The notes: a model not told the origin generated them from the letters alone. 63,674 nt of DNA from Allosalinactinospora lopnorensis (GCF_000981225.1 NZ_LAJC01000028.1:1-63674), one strand, 5' to 3'. Positions 1 to 8,718 are shown, counted from the first letter of the stretch. Numbers and translations: made by a program.

Positions 1-282
1 CGGCTTCGCGGGACTCCGGTGGTGAACCCGCGGAGCGGAATGCGGGAATCCGGGCGCCTTGTCCCCGCCGCGGCTCGGCGCATGTGCGCAGCGCGATAGA
101 GCGGGTACGTCCGCCAGGCCGCCGGGCGCGGCCCCGCCCCTCACCGCGGGGTGAGGAGCGCGGCGGCATCCCAGATCGGCGCCGCCGCCGAGAAAGCGGG
201 CCGCGCCCAGCCGCCGATGGATACGCGGTGGCCGTTTTTCGGCTCCGGCGGCCGGTCTGGAGCGGAATCTGGAATCGGAATG
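1..282. other. Window edge, no gene seen
   Basis: I see no convincing coding region here. The open frames on both strands are arginine- and proline-rich and lack a clear third-position G/C bias. The 3' end of a gene lying outside the window cannot be excluded. Confidence 0.4.
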
Positions 283-567
283 CTAGGCCGGCTGGTACGT
301 CAGGCATTCCACTATGTCGGCCTGGGCGCCGACCTGTATTTCCGGAGCCTGGCACTCGAGGTTGACGTTGTGCTGGCATTCGGACATCTTGCATGCGCCC
401 ACGTGGCCCACGGCGGAAGGATCGCCGCCGGCGACCGGGGCGCTGTAGAAGGTGTCGCATTGCGCGTGCTGCGGATCGCCGATGGTGATGGCGAGCGCGT
501 GGCAGGTTTGCGCCTGGTTGTAGGCGCAGCTCTCGGCCGTACACCTGGTGACGGCAGGCATGTCCAT
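283..567 (-). CDS. DUF1540 double-domain cysteine-rich protein
   Basis: The 94-residue product contains two copies of the DUF1540 pattern. The first is around residues 8-39 (CTAESCAYN, then TCHALAI, then QCDTF) and the second around 59-91 (CKMSECQHN, ECQAPEI, ECLTY). Each copy supplies four cysteines in the same spacing, which is thought to bind a metal ion. The ATG at 567 is chosen because GGGGGGACC lies just upstream and the longer frame adds only a basic non-conserved tail. No signal peptide is seen, so it is probably cytoplasmic. The physiological role of the family is not established, and no operon partner is evident. Confidence 0.85.
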   Translation of the reverse strand: MDMPAVTRCTAESCAYNQAQTCHALAITIGDPQHAQCDTFYSAPVAGGDPSAVGHVGACKMSECQHNVNLECQAPEIQVGAQADIVECLTYQPA

Positions 568-839
568 GGTAGGTCCCCCCGTTGATCGCGTCCGCTCTTT
601 GGGGGCCGGTTCCCGAGGAAATCCGGGAATTAACCCAAACCAATCCGAAAAAATTCTCAACCCCCGCGGGTGCGGGGTTCCGGTATCCGAATTCTTCGCC
701 CCGCCCCTCGAAAATTAGATAAGGCTAACCTCTGGCGGCCCGTTTTCGCTTCGCGGTTTTCGGGTGGTTCCCCGGGGGTTTGCCGGCGGCTGTGCGCGGT
801 GAGTGGACGGGGCACAGGCTGGCCGGACAAGGACGCGCG

Positions 840-1784
840 ATGGAGCTGCATCTCGCAGGTGTACCGTTCAACTCCTCCGGAACCCCGGGCGGCGTGGCGA
901 TGGCGCCGGCGGCGCTGCGCGAGGCCGGTCTGGCGGAGGCGCTGGGCCGATCGTCCACCGTCCACGACGCCGGCGACGTCGGGGTGGGAACACCCGAGCC
1001 GCGAAGGAGCCCGCGCTCCGGGCTGCTCAACGAAGCCGCCCTGGTGGAGATGACCGCCAACGTGCGCCGCGAGGCCGCCCTCGCCCACTCCCACGGGCGG
1101 AGGCCGTTCCTGGTGGGCGGGGACTGCCCGATACTGCTGGGCGGTCTCGCCGCCGCCCGTGACGCGCGGGCGTCGCCCGTCGGCCTCCTATTCATCGACG
1201 GCCATGAGGACGCCTGGCCGCCGAAGGCGTCGACCACCGGCGAGGGGGCCGACGCAGAGCTCGGGATCGCGCTCGCCGACCCGAACGACGAGGCCTACCA
1301 GGGGCTGCCGGACCGGCTGGCGGCGATGCTCCCGCTGCTGGATCCCGCGGCGGTGGTGGTCCTCGGCCCGCGCGACGCGGCCGAGCTCGCGCAGGCCGGC
1401 GTGCCCCGGCTCCCCGAATCGCATCCGGACCTGTGGCTGCGCACCGCCGACGATCTCGCCGCTCCGGACAGCGGAGGCCGCGCACCGGACCTGGTGGCCG
1501 CTGTCACTGCCGCCACCGACCGGATCCGGCGGAACGCGCCGGCGTGGTGGCTGCACACCGACCTCGACGTTCTCTCCACGGAAGCGCTGCCCGCCGTCGA
1601 CTACCCCCAGGAGGGCGGGCTGAGCTGGGAACAACTGACCATCCTCACCAAGGCCGCGCTCTCGACCCCCGGATGCGCCGGATGGTCCATCACCATCTAC
1701 AACCCCGAGCTCGACCCGGACGGCCAGGGCGCCCGCCGCATCGTGCGCTACGCCGCGGAGGCTCTGGCCTCACGCCCTGGGTGA
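840..1784 (+). CDS. Arginase/agmatinase-family (ureohydrolase fold) protein
   Basis: The 314-residue product follows the ureohydrolase layout. It has GGDCPILLG near residue 93, IDGHEDAW near 118 and HTDLDVLS near 239, which align with the GGDH, DAHxD and DxD metal-binding blocks. The first block has Cys where the family has the metal-ligand His. The last block reads DLDVLS rather than the usual DxDxxDP. The DGHED block keeps Asp, His and Asp. Start 840 is preferred because AAGGA lies at 829-833. The reaction is unknown; hydrolysis of a guanidino or related C-N bond is family inference only. A second arginase-like protein at 52904-53803 shares the Cys substitution. Confidence 0.75.
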   Translation: MELHLAGVPFNSSGTPGGVAMAPAALREAGLAEALGRSSTVHDAGDVGVGTPEPRRSPRSGLLNEAALVEMTANVRREAALAHSHGRRPFLVGGDCPILLGGLAAARDARASPVGLLFIDGHEDAWPPKASTTGEGADAELGIALADPNDEAYQGLPDRLAAMLPLLDPAAVVVLGPRDAAELAQAGVPRLPESHPDLWLRTADDLAAPDSGGRAPDLVAAVTAATDRIRRNAPAWWLHTDLDVLSTEALPAVDYPQEGGLSWEQLTILTKAALSTPGCAGWSITIYNPELDPDGQGARRIVRYAAEALASRPG

Positions 1785-2553
1785 GGTGGACCCGGCTCAT
1801 ACAGCCCGTAGCGCGCAGTCAGCGCCGTCCCGTACGGGCCCCTCGTCGCCGACGACATCGGCGCCATGGCCGCGTCCTACGAGGAGTCCGGGGCGGTGTC
1901 GTCGATGTCGTGACGGCGCGCTCTCCAGATCCGGTAGAGCATGTGGCCTTGCCACGCCCGCCATGGACACGAAGAGCCCGGCGCTGATGGCGGCGAATAC
2001 TCACGCCTCGCGTCCGATCGCCGATGCGCCGCTCCTCGCCATGGCCACCATGACACAGGCAGGGGAGATCAGATGTTTCCATCGGAGCCTGTTCTCGTTG
2101 CGGGGCTCCAGGGGCTTCACCTGCGCTTTCAGCTGCCACAAGTGGGGGCCGGTGCCGGTGCGGGTGCGCGGTCCACCTCCCTGATGGCGACATTGACGGC
2201 ATGGTTACCTCTTACAGGCGGTTCTTCCCCCTCAGCCGGGTACGGTCCCCACCCGCAAGCGCTGGATGACGGACGGTCCAGCGATCAAGGGGGAGCATCC
2301 GGCCCGGGCCGCTGCGGCGCACCGGCACCGCCACCGGCGGATCCGGAGTGAGCGACCCGACGAAGAGATCTTGGCGGCGAGGCCGTCCACGCGTTCCCCC
2401 GGGGAGACCCCGAAGAGGGAGATGGGCGGCGCCGTCGGCGCCAAGGTGGCGGGGGCTTCTCCGGCCGTGAGGAGCGCGTGCCACCACCGGAAGGAGGGAA
2501 TCGGGCGCCCGGACACGGTGCCCCGGTGTCCGGCGGTGGGAGGAGGCCGCCGT
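1785..2553. other. 769-base stretch without an intact gene, possible gene debris
   Basis: No intact gene is supported. Two short fragments over the same bases look coding-like but lack starts. On the plus strand, about 1812-1913 reads as a C-terminus containing VPYGPLVADDIGAMAAS before a stop. On the minus strand, a frame ending near 1830 contains HMLYRIWRARRHDIDD. They cannot both be genes, and either could be debris of a lost gene. Confidence 0.3.
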
Positions 2554-3105
2554 CTACCACGCTCGGCGTCCCAGGAACACCAGCAGCCGGGTCTGCTCGT
2601 CGGCGCCCTCCGGAGGCGTGAGCGCCGGTCCGCATACGCCGTCGCGGCGCAGGCCGTCACCGAAGCGGGAGGTCTGCTCCGCCGCCCAGCGGACATCGGC
2701 CGGGTCCAGCCGCTCGTCGAGTCCGGTCGCCCGCGCCAGGTCCCAGCGGTGCACGACCAGGTCGAAGCAGAGGAAGGCATCAACGGCATCGGCGAACCGG
2801 GTCCGGCCCCACAGTCCGTCGAACTCCGCGCCGGCGCGGACCGGGTCGTCCAGGTCGGCCTGGACGACCTTGCGCGCGGCGTCCCAGGCCGCCGCCGGGT
2901 CGTCGGCCACCGGCGGTACCGGACCGAGTTCCCGGCCGACCAGCCCCAGGAACATGCCCTGGGTCTCGATGACATGCCGCACCACGTCCCGGGCGGTCCA
3001 GCCCTCGCACGGCGACGCGCTCTCCCAGCGGTCGGCGGGCACGGCGGCGATCGCCGCCGCGAAGCCGTCCCCGAGCCGTGCGTAGCGTTCGGAGATCTCG
3101 GTCAT
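2554..3105 (-). CDS. TIGR03086-family (DinB-like) metal-binding protein
   Basis: The 183-residue product has the compact helical layout of TIGR03086/maleylpyruvate-isomerase-N proteins. CEGWTARDVVRHVIETQ (about residues 32-48) and DLVVHRWDLARATG carry the conserved histidines of the DinB-like four-helix bundle. Start 3105 is chosen because AAGGGAGAG precedes it. Members bind a divalent metal and some use mycothiol; the substrate is unknown. It is divergently transcribed from the AraC regulator at 3216 across a 110-base gap, so that regulator may control it. Confidence 0.85.
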   Translation of the reverse strand: MTEISERYARLGDGFAAAIAAVPADRWESASPCEGWTARDVVRHVIETQGMFLGLVGRELGPVPPVADDPAAAWDAARKVVQADLDDPVRAGAEFDGLWGRTRFADAVDAFLCFDLVVHRWDLARATGLDERLDPADVRWAAEQTSRFGDGLRRDGVCGPALTPPEGADEQTRLLVFLGRRAW

Positions 3106-3215
3106 CGTGCTCTCCCTTACCAGTCCGCGCATGATCGCCTTGCGCTGCCATCCTGGCCCGATCGGCGGCCGGCGTCTTGAAGAAACGCGACACCACCCCT
3201 GGTTAGGCTGCTGGG

Positions 3216-4028
3216 GTGGTGAGAGGAGCACACGAGGACGCCCGGGGCATCATCGCCCCCGACGCCGGACTGGTCCGGTTCCGGCTGGACCGGTACGCGC
3301 CCTCGGAGCAGGTCGCCCGCTTCGTGGACCGGTACTGGCTGGCGAGCTGGGACCTGAGTGAGCCCTACACCCAGCGCGTGTTCGCCCACCCGGTGGTCAA
3401 TGTCGTCTTCACCGCCGAGGAAGCCGCGGTCCACGGCGTCGCGACCCGGGTGAGCGGCAGACGGCTGGCGGGCCGGGGGTGGGCGCTCGGGGTCATGTTC
3501 CGCCCGGCGGGTTTCCGTCCGCTGCTGGACCGCCCCATGGCCACGATCCGGGATGCCGCGCTCGACCTGGCCGGGGTGTTCGGCCCGGCCTCAGCGGACA
3601 TCGCCGCCGCGGTCAGGCAATCGGCGACCGCCGAGGACAGGGCGGCCGCGGTCGACGGCTTCCTGACCGGACGCCTACCCGAGCCGCACCACCCCGCCGA
3701 GGACACGGCCGCGCTGGTCGAACGCGTCGCCGCCGATCCCGCCATCGCCCGGGTGGAGGCGCTGGCGGCGGAGGAGGGCGTCAGTGTGCGCCGACTCCAG
3801 CGGCGGTTCGCCGACCACGTCGGCGTGAGCCCGAAAGCCGTCATCCGCCGCTACCGCCTCTACGAGGCGGCCGAACGGGTCCGGCACGGCGCCCGGGTGG
3901 ACTGGGCGGGACTGGCCGGAGACCTGGGCTACAGCGACCAGCCCCACCTGACCCGCGACTTCACCGCGGTGATCGGCCTGCCGCCACAGCGCTACACCCT
4001 GGAGTGCGCCGCACGCAGCAGGCCATGA
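3216..4028 (+). CDS. AraC-family transcriptional regulator with DUF6597-type N-terminus
   Basis: The 270-residue product has an N-terminal domain of about 150 residues (VARFVDRYWLASWDL, then HPVVNVVF) typical of DUF6597 regulators. The C-terminal AraC helix-turn-helix pair is at about 180-262 (EEGVSVRRLQRRFADHVGVS and LGYSDQPHLTRDF). Two adjacent GTG codons at 3216 and 3219 are possible starts, and no good ribosome site is seen, so a leaderless transcript is possible. It faces away from the TIGR03086 gene and may autoregulate and control it; no effector can be named. Confidence 0.85.
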   Translation: MVRGAHEDARGIIAPDAGLVRFRLDRYAPSEQVARFVDRYWLASWDLSEPYTQRVFAHPVVNVVFTAEEAAVHGVATRVSGRRLAGRGWALGVMFRPAGFRPLLDRPMATIRDAALDLAGVFGPASADIAAAVRQSATAEDRAAAVDGFLTGRLPEPHHPAEDTAALVERVAADPAIARVEALAAEEGVSVRRLQRRFADHVGVSPKAVIRRYRLYEAAERVRHGARVDWAGLAGDLGYSDQPHLTRDFTAVIGLPPQRYTLECAARSRP

Positions 4029-4260
4029 CATCCGTGCCGGCGCGGTTCGCCGCGCCGCACGCCTTCCCCGGCAGCGGCGAGCAGGATCATTCGTAGCGCC
4101 GCGGAGTGTTCGCCGAAAACACGGATACCCGGCGGTCGTGGCTGGGATTCCTGAGCTGCTCGCTCGCCACGACCTACCCCTGTGGGCCACTGGGGCCCGA
4201 TGAGTTCGATCGGCTACGTCAGTCTCCCTAGTGACGAGCACCATGTTTGGAGGCCCAGAG

Positions 4261-4827
4261 ATGAGGATGAGAGACCTGATCGTCACCGAGAACAGCACGC
4301 TCGATGGCGTCATCGACGCGACGGGGAATTGGTTCAGCGCGGCCGACGATGCGGAAGCCGATCAGTCCGACGTCGTGGCGGCGCTCCGTGAGCAGAGTGA
4401 GGCGGCCGATGCCGTCGTCTTCGGATGGGTGACGTTCGAGGAGATGCGCGGCTACTGGCCGAAGCAGACCGACGACACGACGGGTGTCGCCCACTACCTC
4501 AACAGGGTGGCGAAGTACGTCTTCTCCAGCACCATGCGCGACCCGGAGTGGGAGCACACCACCGTGCTGCGGGGTGCGCTCAGGGACGAGATCCGGGCGC
4601 TGAAGTCCAAACCGGGCAAGGACATCGTCACGACCGGCAGCATCACCCTGGTCCACGGTCTCATCGCCGCCGGGCTGGTCGACGAATATCGGCTGTTCGT
4701 GTATCCGGTCGTGCTCGGGCGCGGCGAGCGGTTGTTCGCCGACGCGACCGAGATCCCAACGCTGCGGCTCGTGGAGACCCGACCGTTCCGGTCCGGCATC
4801 GTGCTCCTGCGCTATCGGCCGACGTAA
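4261..4827 (+). CDS. Dihydrofolate-reductase-like (RibD C-terminal) protein
   Basis: The 188-residue protein begins MRMRDLIVTENSTLDGVI and contains FGWVTFEEMRGYWP, KYVFSSTM, DIVTTGSITLVHGLI and FVYPVVLGRGERLF. These are the hallmarks of the dihydrofolate reductase family proteins related to the RibD C-terminal domain and YyaP. It probably binds NADPH through the ITTGSxxL-like loop. The start at 4261 is fixed by GGAGG at 4249-4253. No operon partner is seen and the substrate is unknown. Confidence 0.85.
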   Translation: MRMRDLIVTENSTLDGVIDATGNWFSAADDAEADQSDVVAALREQSEAADAVVFGWVTFEEMRGYWPKQTDDTTGVAHYLNRVAKYVFSSTMRDPEWEHTTVLRGALRDEIRALKSKPGKDIVTTGSITLVHGLIAAGLVDEYRLFVYPVVLGRGERLFADATEIPTLRLVETRPFRSGIVLLRYRPT

Positions 4828-4906
4828 CAACTAAGGGTGATGTTCTCGCTTCCGATAGTCGGTGGTGCTCCGTGTGTGGCACGGCGAACCGCGTCACGGG
4901 CCGCAC

Positions 4907-4996
4907 ACGACGAAGGCCAGGCCCCCGGAATCCTCCGGCTGAACTGGCCTTTTGCCTGCTGGAGCGGATGACGGGAATCGAACCCGCGTTATCAGC
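4907..4996 (-). repeat. Duplicated 3' half of tRNA-Gly(CCC) with its terminator (candidate attachment site)
   Basis: These 90 bases align without gaps to 7854-7943, at the intact tRNA-Gly. The inner 37 bases (4960-4996 versus 7907-7943) are identical and cover the tRNA from the 3' side of the anticodon stem to the acceptor end. The remaining 53 bases, holding the rho-independent terminator, are roughly three-quarters identical. The upstream half of a tRNA is absent, so this is not a functional gene. A displaced 3' end of this kind is the usual scar of site-specific integration into a tRNA. Confidence 0.75.
4913..4953 (-). terminator. Terminator copy behind the tRNA-Gly fragment
   Basis: AAGGCCAG (4913-4920) pairs with CTGGCCTT (4944-4951), and the run of A on the minus-strand 5' side corresponds to TT at the other arm. 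It is the diverged counterpart of the hairpin at 7860-7898. Confidence 0.55.
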
Positions 4997-5536
4997 CTAG
5001 GAAGGCAAGGCCGCTGGTCGTCGTCTATCAGTGGTCACGCTGACCTGCGCGGATTCGGCCGTCTGTCGCTAGTTCCCCGTGGTCCCCGTGAGGCGCGGCC
5101 ACAACGGGCACGGGTCCGAATCCTTATCAGCTTGACCAGGGACCACCGTAGACGCCTGCCGTGCTGGGATCGGAGTTCAGTGAAGGCCGTCGCGATCGGG
5201 CTGTGTCAGGCGGCGTTGCTGTCACTGCTGCTGTCAGTCTCCCCATCCTGATCGGCCAACAGACGGCAGGAGGCGGCCCGCCACAGCGGCGGGATTACGC
5301 GCGTTCAGCGTAGCGGTGTGCCCCCGCAACCGTGAACGGTATGTTGCCATGCTCCGGTCCAGGAATGCCGAAGGGGTCTAAAGAACACGGCCTGGTCTAG
5401 CCGCGGATGGGCAAGTATGCCAGATGGGCCGGGTATTTCTGCCCTAGTTCCGGCACGGCGCGAGGCGTAGCGTCGCTCCACAAAGGGGGGCGCTGGGGGG
5501 CGCTGCCCCGTCCGCAGATCACTCGGAGGTGGGCCA

Positions 5537-6205
5537 ATGTCCGCCGTCAACCGGGCACGATGGCAGGCCGCCGTCCTCGTCATCACCCCCGTGGCTTTGC
5601 TGCTCAGCTTCATCTACCACCCCTACCTCCCTGGAACGCCGCCGGACTCCGCGGCGCTCGCCGCGGCGGTGGCGGCCAACCCGACCCGCTGGGGTCTGGC
5701 GCACATCGCGGTGGTGGGCGTGGCCGCTCTCGTGATTCTCGCCTTCCTCGCGATCCGGGCGTACCTCCGCGACGCGGGTGATGACCGCTGGAGCCTGTGG
5801 GCGTTCCCGCTCATCGTCGTCAGCGCCGCGCTGATGGCGTTCCAGCCGGGGCTGGAGTTCGCTCCCCTGGCGGCGGCGGAGACCGGCGGAGACGTCCAGG
5901 CGATGCAGGAAACGCTGATGCCGTGGCTCATCTTCTCGCATGTGGCGCGTTCGGTCTTGTTCCTGCTCGGCTCGGTCGGGTTCGCTGTTGGTATCGTCCG
6001 GAGCCGCGTACTGAACCCGGGGATGGCCAGGGTGGTCGTGGCCGCACTGGTCATTTCAGCCGTTGCGTTGGCGATCCTGTCGTTCTCGGCGTTCTACGTG
6101 GGCAGCGTCGCGGCGATCGTCGCCCTGTGGCCGCTGGCCTATGCGGTGCTGGGGCATCCGAGGCCGCACGCTGCGGGACTTCGGCCGGCGGCTCCCACGG
6201 CCTGA
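5537..6205 (+). CDS. Hypothetical polytopic membrane protein
   Basis: The 222-residue product has about six hydrophobic segments: residues 11-27, 54-77, 86-104, 130-154, 162-184 and 188-206. The start at 5537 follows GGAGG at 5524-5528. I do not recognise the family. It lies inside the interval bounded by the two tRNA-Gly copies, next to the HD-domain gene. Confidence 0.75.
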   Translation: MSAVNRARWQAAVLVITPVALLLSFIYHPYLPGTPPDSAALAAAVAANPTRWGLAHIAVVGVAALVILAFLAIRAYLRDAGDDRWSLWAFPLIVVSAALMAFQPGLEFAPLAAAETGGDVQAMQETLMPWLIFSHVARSVLFLLGSVGFAVGIVRSRVLNPGMARVVVAALVISAVALAILSFSAFYVGSVAAIVALWPLAYAVLGHPRPHAAGLRPAAPTA

Positions 6206-6344
6206 CCTCGTGCACAATCCCCCTGACGGGGCGGGGGATTTGGCGCGGAACCCTCGCCACAAGGGTCGGGGTTGGTCGTCTCCGTCCATGGGAAGGGACG
6301 GTTCGTTCGGGGCGGGGAACCGTCCGAACGTTAGCCTTGGACAT

Positions 6345-6896
6345 GTGGGACATGTTCTGTGGGCGTGGGATCTCGCGCGAAGCCTCCTCGAAGAACCGTT
6401 GCCCCGGCGGTGGGCACACACGCAAGGCGTGGCCGAGCAGGCCGAATCCCTGAAAGATGTTCTCGACGCGGATGCCGACCTGGTGGTGGCCTCGGCCTGG
6501 CTGCATGACATCGGGTACGCGCCCAACCTGGCCGAAACCGGTTTTCACCCGTTGGACGGTGCCCGTTACCTGCGGTCGGTGGAACAGGCGGATGAGCACT
6601 TGTGCTCGCTGGTTGCCCACCACTCCGGCGCGGTCGTGGAGGCCGACGAACGCGGCATGTTCGACGATCTCACCGGTGAGTTCGTGTTGCCGCGCGTCGA
6701 CCTGTTGGACGTGCTGACCTACTGCGACATGACGACCGGTCCTGACGGGTCTCACCTGTCGGCAGAGCGGCGCATCTCCGAGATCTTGGATCGCTACGGT
6801 CCGGACGACCTCGTGCACCGGGCGATCACCCGTCTGAAGCCGGATCTGCTCGGGACCGTGCGCTCGGTGGAGGCACGCATCGGCGACGGCGGTTGA
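6345..6896 (+). CDS. HD-domain phosphohydrolase
   Basis: The 183-residue protein has the HD signature: RRWAHTQGVAEQAESL supplies the first His, SAWLHDIGYAP the His-Asp pair, and VAHHSGA with YCDMTTGP later metal ligands. HD proteins hydrolyse phosphate esters or nucleotides with a divalent metal. GTG at 6345 is chosen because it gives the usual short N-terminus (VGHVLWAWDLARSLL); no ribosome site is clear, so it may be leaderless. It lies within the candidate integrated element. The substrate is unknown. Confidence 0.8.
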   Translation: MGHVLWAWDLARSLLEEPLPRRWAHTQGVAEQAESLKDVLDADADLVVASAWLHDIGYAPNLAETGFHPLDGARYLRSVEQADEHLCSLVAHHSGAVVEADERGMFDDLTGEFVLPRVDLLDVLTYCDMTTGPDGSHLSAERRISEILDRYGPDDLVHRAITRLKPDLLGTVRSVEARIGDGG

Positions 6897-6915
6897 CGTC
6901 CGGGGACGTGTTCGC

Positions 6916-7391
6916 TCATCCGATGTAGGGGGTTGTGCGCTCCTCCAGGAAGTGCGTGATCCGTATCTTCATCGAGCGGTCCATGCGGTAGCGGTCGAGG
7001 TCGGTTTTGGGTACCCAGCGGACCTCTCGGGGCTCGTCGCTGGTGGAGGGGGAACCGGAGACGGGGCGTGCCGTGAGCACCATGGAGAACTCCTGGCGGG
7101 CCTCGCCGTCGCTGGTGTAGTAGATGATGTGGCGGGGGTCGCTGTAGATGCCGGATATCCCGGTGATCTCGCAGGTGATGCCGCTTTCCTCCCGGGTCTC
7201 ACGTACCGCCGCGTCCGGGACGGATTCGCCGAGGTCGATCGCGCCGCCGGGTACGGCCCAGTTGTCGTTGTCGGTGCGCCGGATCAGTAGCACCTCGTCG
7301 TTCTCGTTGACCACGATGACGTTCACCGAGGGGACGAGGCTGTTGGCCGGCGGGGCCTGGGGTCGTCGTAGTAGTCGATCCGCCTACCCAT
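6916..7391 (-). pseudogene. NUDIX hydrolase with an apparent 5' frameshift
   Basis: The NUDIX box is intact (PGGAIDLGES then RETREESGI), as is the downstream SDPRHIIYYTSDGEARQEFS region. The likely true start is ATG 7391, preceded by GAGAGAAG, which reads MGRRIDYYDDPRP. The frame is then lost between 7363 and 7350, at two runs of four G, and resumes as PANSLVPSVNVIVVNE. One missing base would restore a protein of about 158 residues. A shorter product could start at GTG 7326 (136 residues). It hydrolyses nucleoside-diphosphate-X compounds by family. NUDIX genes next to XRE regulators are common in actinomycete integrative elements. Whether the shift is real or an error is undecided. Confidence 0.7.
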
Positions 7392-7400
7392 GTTCTTCTC

Positions 7401-7647
7401 TCATTGCAGTGGTCGGGCGTGGTTCCAGACGCGCTCGAAGCTGTCGAGGTAGGTGGTGACCATGCTGCCTCCGGCGATCTTGCGCAGGTGCAGGACCGGG
7501 GCGTTGGCGGCGGTGCTTCCGGTACGGGGTGCGCGCAAGGCTGATCCAGCGTTCGACACTCTTGGTGTCCACGCCGATTTCCTCGGCGAGTTCAGCGGGT
7601 GTTATTCCGCGCTCCAGCAGTGCGGCGCGCAGCCTCTCGTTCGGCAT
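7401..7647 (-). pseudogene. Remnant of an XRE-type regulator, internally deleted and frameshifted
   Basis: The first 46 codons encode a helix-turn-helix start (MPNERLRAALLERGITPAE, then EEIGVDTKSVERWI). Near 7515 the frame changes. In the other frame the last 36 codons read ANAPVLHLRKIAGG and SFERVWNHARPLQ before a stop at 7401. From memory of the family, regulators with this start and this end are normally about 250 residues or more, so roughly two thirds appear missing. The stop is nine bases before the NUDIX start, the usual order of this gene pair. Non-functionality is inference. Confidence 0.65.
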
Positions 7648-7859
7648 CTGCCCCGCGTTCGCAGGACGTCTAAGGACGCGCTTACATTATCGGGGGTCTC
7701 GAACAGGTCCAGCGAGTGGTCTCCTCTCTGCTCGGAGGAGGTTTGAGCGAGATCGCCGCGTGCCCAGGACGACGGCGACGACCCGCTCACCGTGGGGGCT
7801 CCCACCTGAGAATCTGGCACGAATCAGGCACGCGGGCCGCTCCGGACCCCGAAACGACG

Positions 7860-7898
7860 AAGGCCAGGTTCCCGATTTCCTCGGGCTGACCTGGCCTT
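7860..7898 (-). terminator. Rho-independent terminator of tRNA-Gly
   Basis: AAGGCCAGGT (7860-7869) pairs with ACCTGGCCTT (7889-7898), immediately downstream of the tRNA on the minus strand. A weaker inner stem (CCCGA with TCGGG) extends it. Confidence 0.7.
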
Positions 7899-7909
7899 TC
7901 ACTCTTTGG

Positions 7910-7980
7910 AGCGGATGACGGGAATCGAACCCGCGTTATCAGCTTGGGAAGCTGAAGTTCTACCATTGAACTACATCCGC
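7910..7980 (-). tRNA. tRNA-Gly (anticodon CCC)
   Basis: The 71-base transcript folds as a standard cloverleaf. The acceptor GCGGATG pairs with CATCCGC and the discriminator is U. The anticodon stem TCAGC/GCTGA holds loop TTCCCAA, and the T-arm is GGGTTCGATTCCC. It decodes GGG glycine codons. No CCA is encoded. Its 3' half is repeated at 4960-4996. Confidence 0.95.
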
Positions 7981-8109
7981 GTTGTGGCGTTCAGTGTTCC
8001 CGACCGCCGACGCTGGCTATCGTACCCGAAGCGCGGGCTTGGGCGGTAACGGTTAGCGGGTGCGCCGGGGATCGGCGATTGGATGGCGCCACCAGGTAGG
8101 TTCTGGAGC

Positions 8110-8685
8110 GTGCTGCTCTCCGATCGCGACATCAGATCCGAAATCGAGCACGGGCGGGTCAAGATCGACCCCTATGATCCGAAGCTCGTCCAGCCGTCGA
8201 GCGTCGACGTCCGGCTCGACAGGTACTTCCGGGTGTTCGAGAACCACAAGTACCCGCACATCGACCCTTCGGTGGAGCAGCCGGACCTGACCCGGCTCGT
8301 CGAAGGGGATGAGGACGAGCCGTTCATACTGCACCCCGGCGAGTTCGTGCTCGCCTCCACCTACGAGATCGTCACGCTGCCCGACGACCTCGCCAGCAGG
8401 CTTGAGGGCAAGAGCTCGCTCGGGCGGCTCGGGCTGCTCACCCACTCCACGGCGGGGTTCATCGACCCCGGGTTCTCCGGGCACGTCACCCTGGAGTTGT
8501 CCAATGTGGCGACCCTGCCGATGAAGCTGTACCCGGGGATGCGGATCGGGCAGTTGTGCATGTTCCGGCTCACCACGCCGGCCGAGTTCCCTTACGGATC
8601 CGCCCGGTACGGGTCGCGGTACCAGGGGCAGCGGGGGCCGACACCGTCGCGTTCGTACCTGAGCTTCAGCCGCGACAGGGTCTGA
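8110..8685 (+). CDS. dcd: dCTP deaminase (probably dUMP-forming)
   Basis: The 191-residue protein starts at GTG 8110 ([15 protein letters not shown]). It contains the conserved [42 protein letters not shown] with the catalytic Glu, and [12 protein letters not shown] near the end. It deaminates dCTP toward the dTMP precursor pool. The sequence closely resembles actinobacterial enzymes such as that of Mycobacterium tuberculosis, which are bifunctional and release dUMP plus pyrophosphate; the same activity is inferred here. It is single-standing, just beyond the tRNA-Gly. Confidence 0.95.
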   Translation: MLLSDRDIRSEIEHGRVKIDPYDPKLVQPSSVDVRLDRYFRVFENHKYPHIDPSVEQPDLTRLVEGDEDEPFILHPGEFVLASTYEIVTLPDDLASRLEGKSSLGRLGLLTHSTAGFIDPGFSGHVTLELSNVATLPMKLYPGMRIGQLCMFRLTTPAEFPYGSARYGSRYQGQRGPTPSRSYLSFSRDRV

Positions 8686-8718
8686 CCCGCCGCTGGCGCC
8701 ACCGCGTGGCCGGGTTCC

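Larger units (their letters stand above)
4828..5536. other. Junction region without a gene, containing the displaced tRNA 3' end
   Basis: Apart from the terminator and tRNA repeat at 4907-4996 I see no intact gene. A minus-strand frame ending near 5188 reads an acidic-serine tail (ADQDGETDSSSDSNAA) after about 30 codons, with a stop just upstream, and may be the end of a lost gene. Local composition is less G+C-biased than in the flanks, consistent with an insertion boundary. Confidence 0.4.

Noticed and set aside
4952-5251. Open frame beginning around the tRNA fragment with the peptide DDGNRTRV
   Set aside because: This is the well-known false translation of a tRNA 3' end; the bases are explained by the tRNA-Gly repeat.
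5188-5290. Acidic-serine C-terminus on the minus strand
   Set aside because: Only about 30 codons with a stop just upstream; too little to call a gene.
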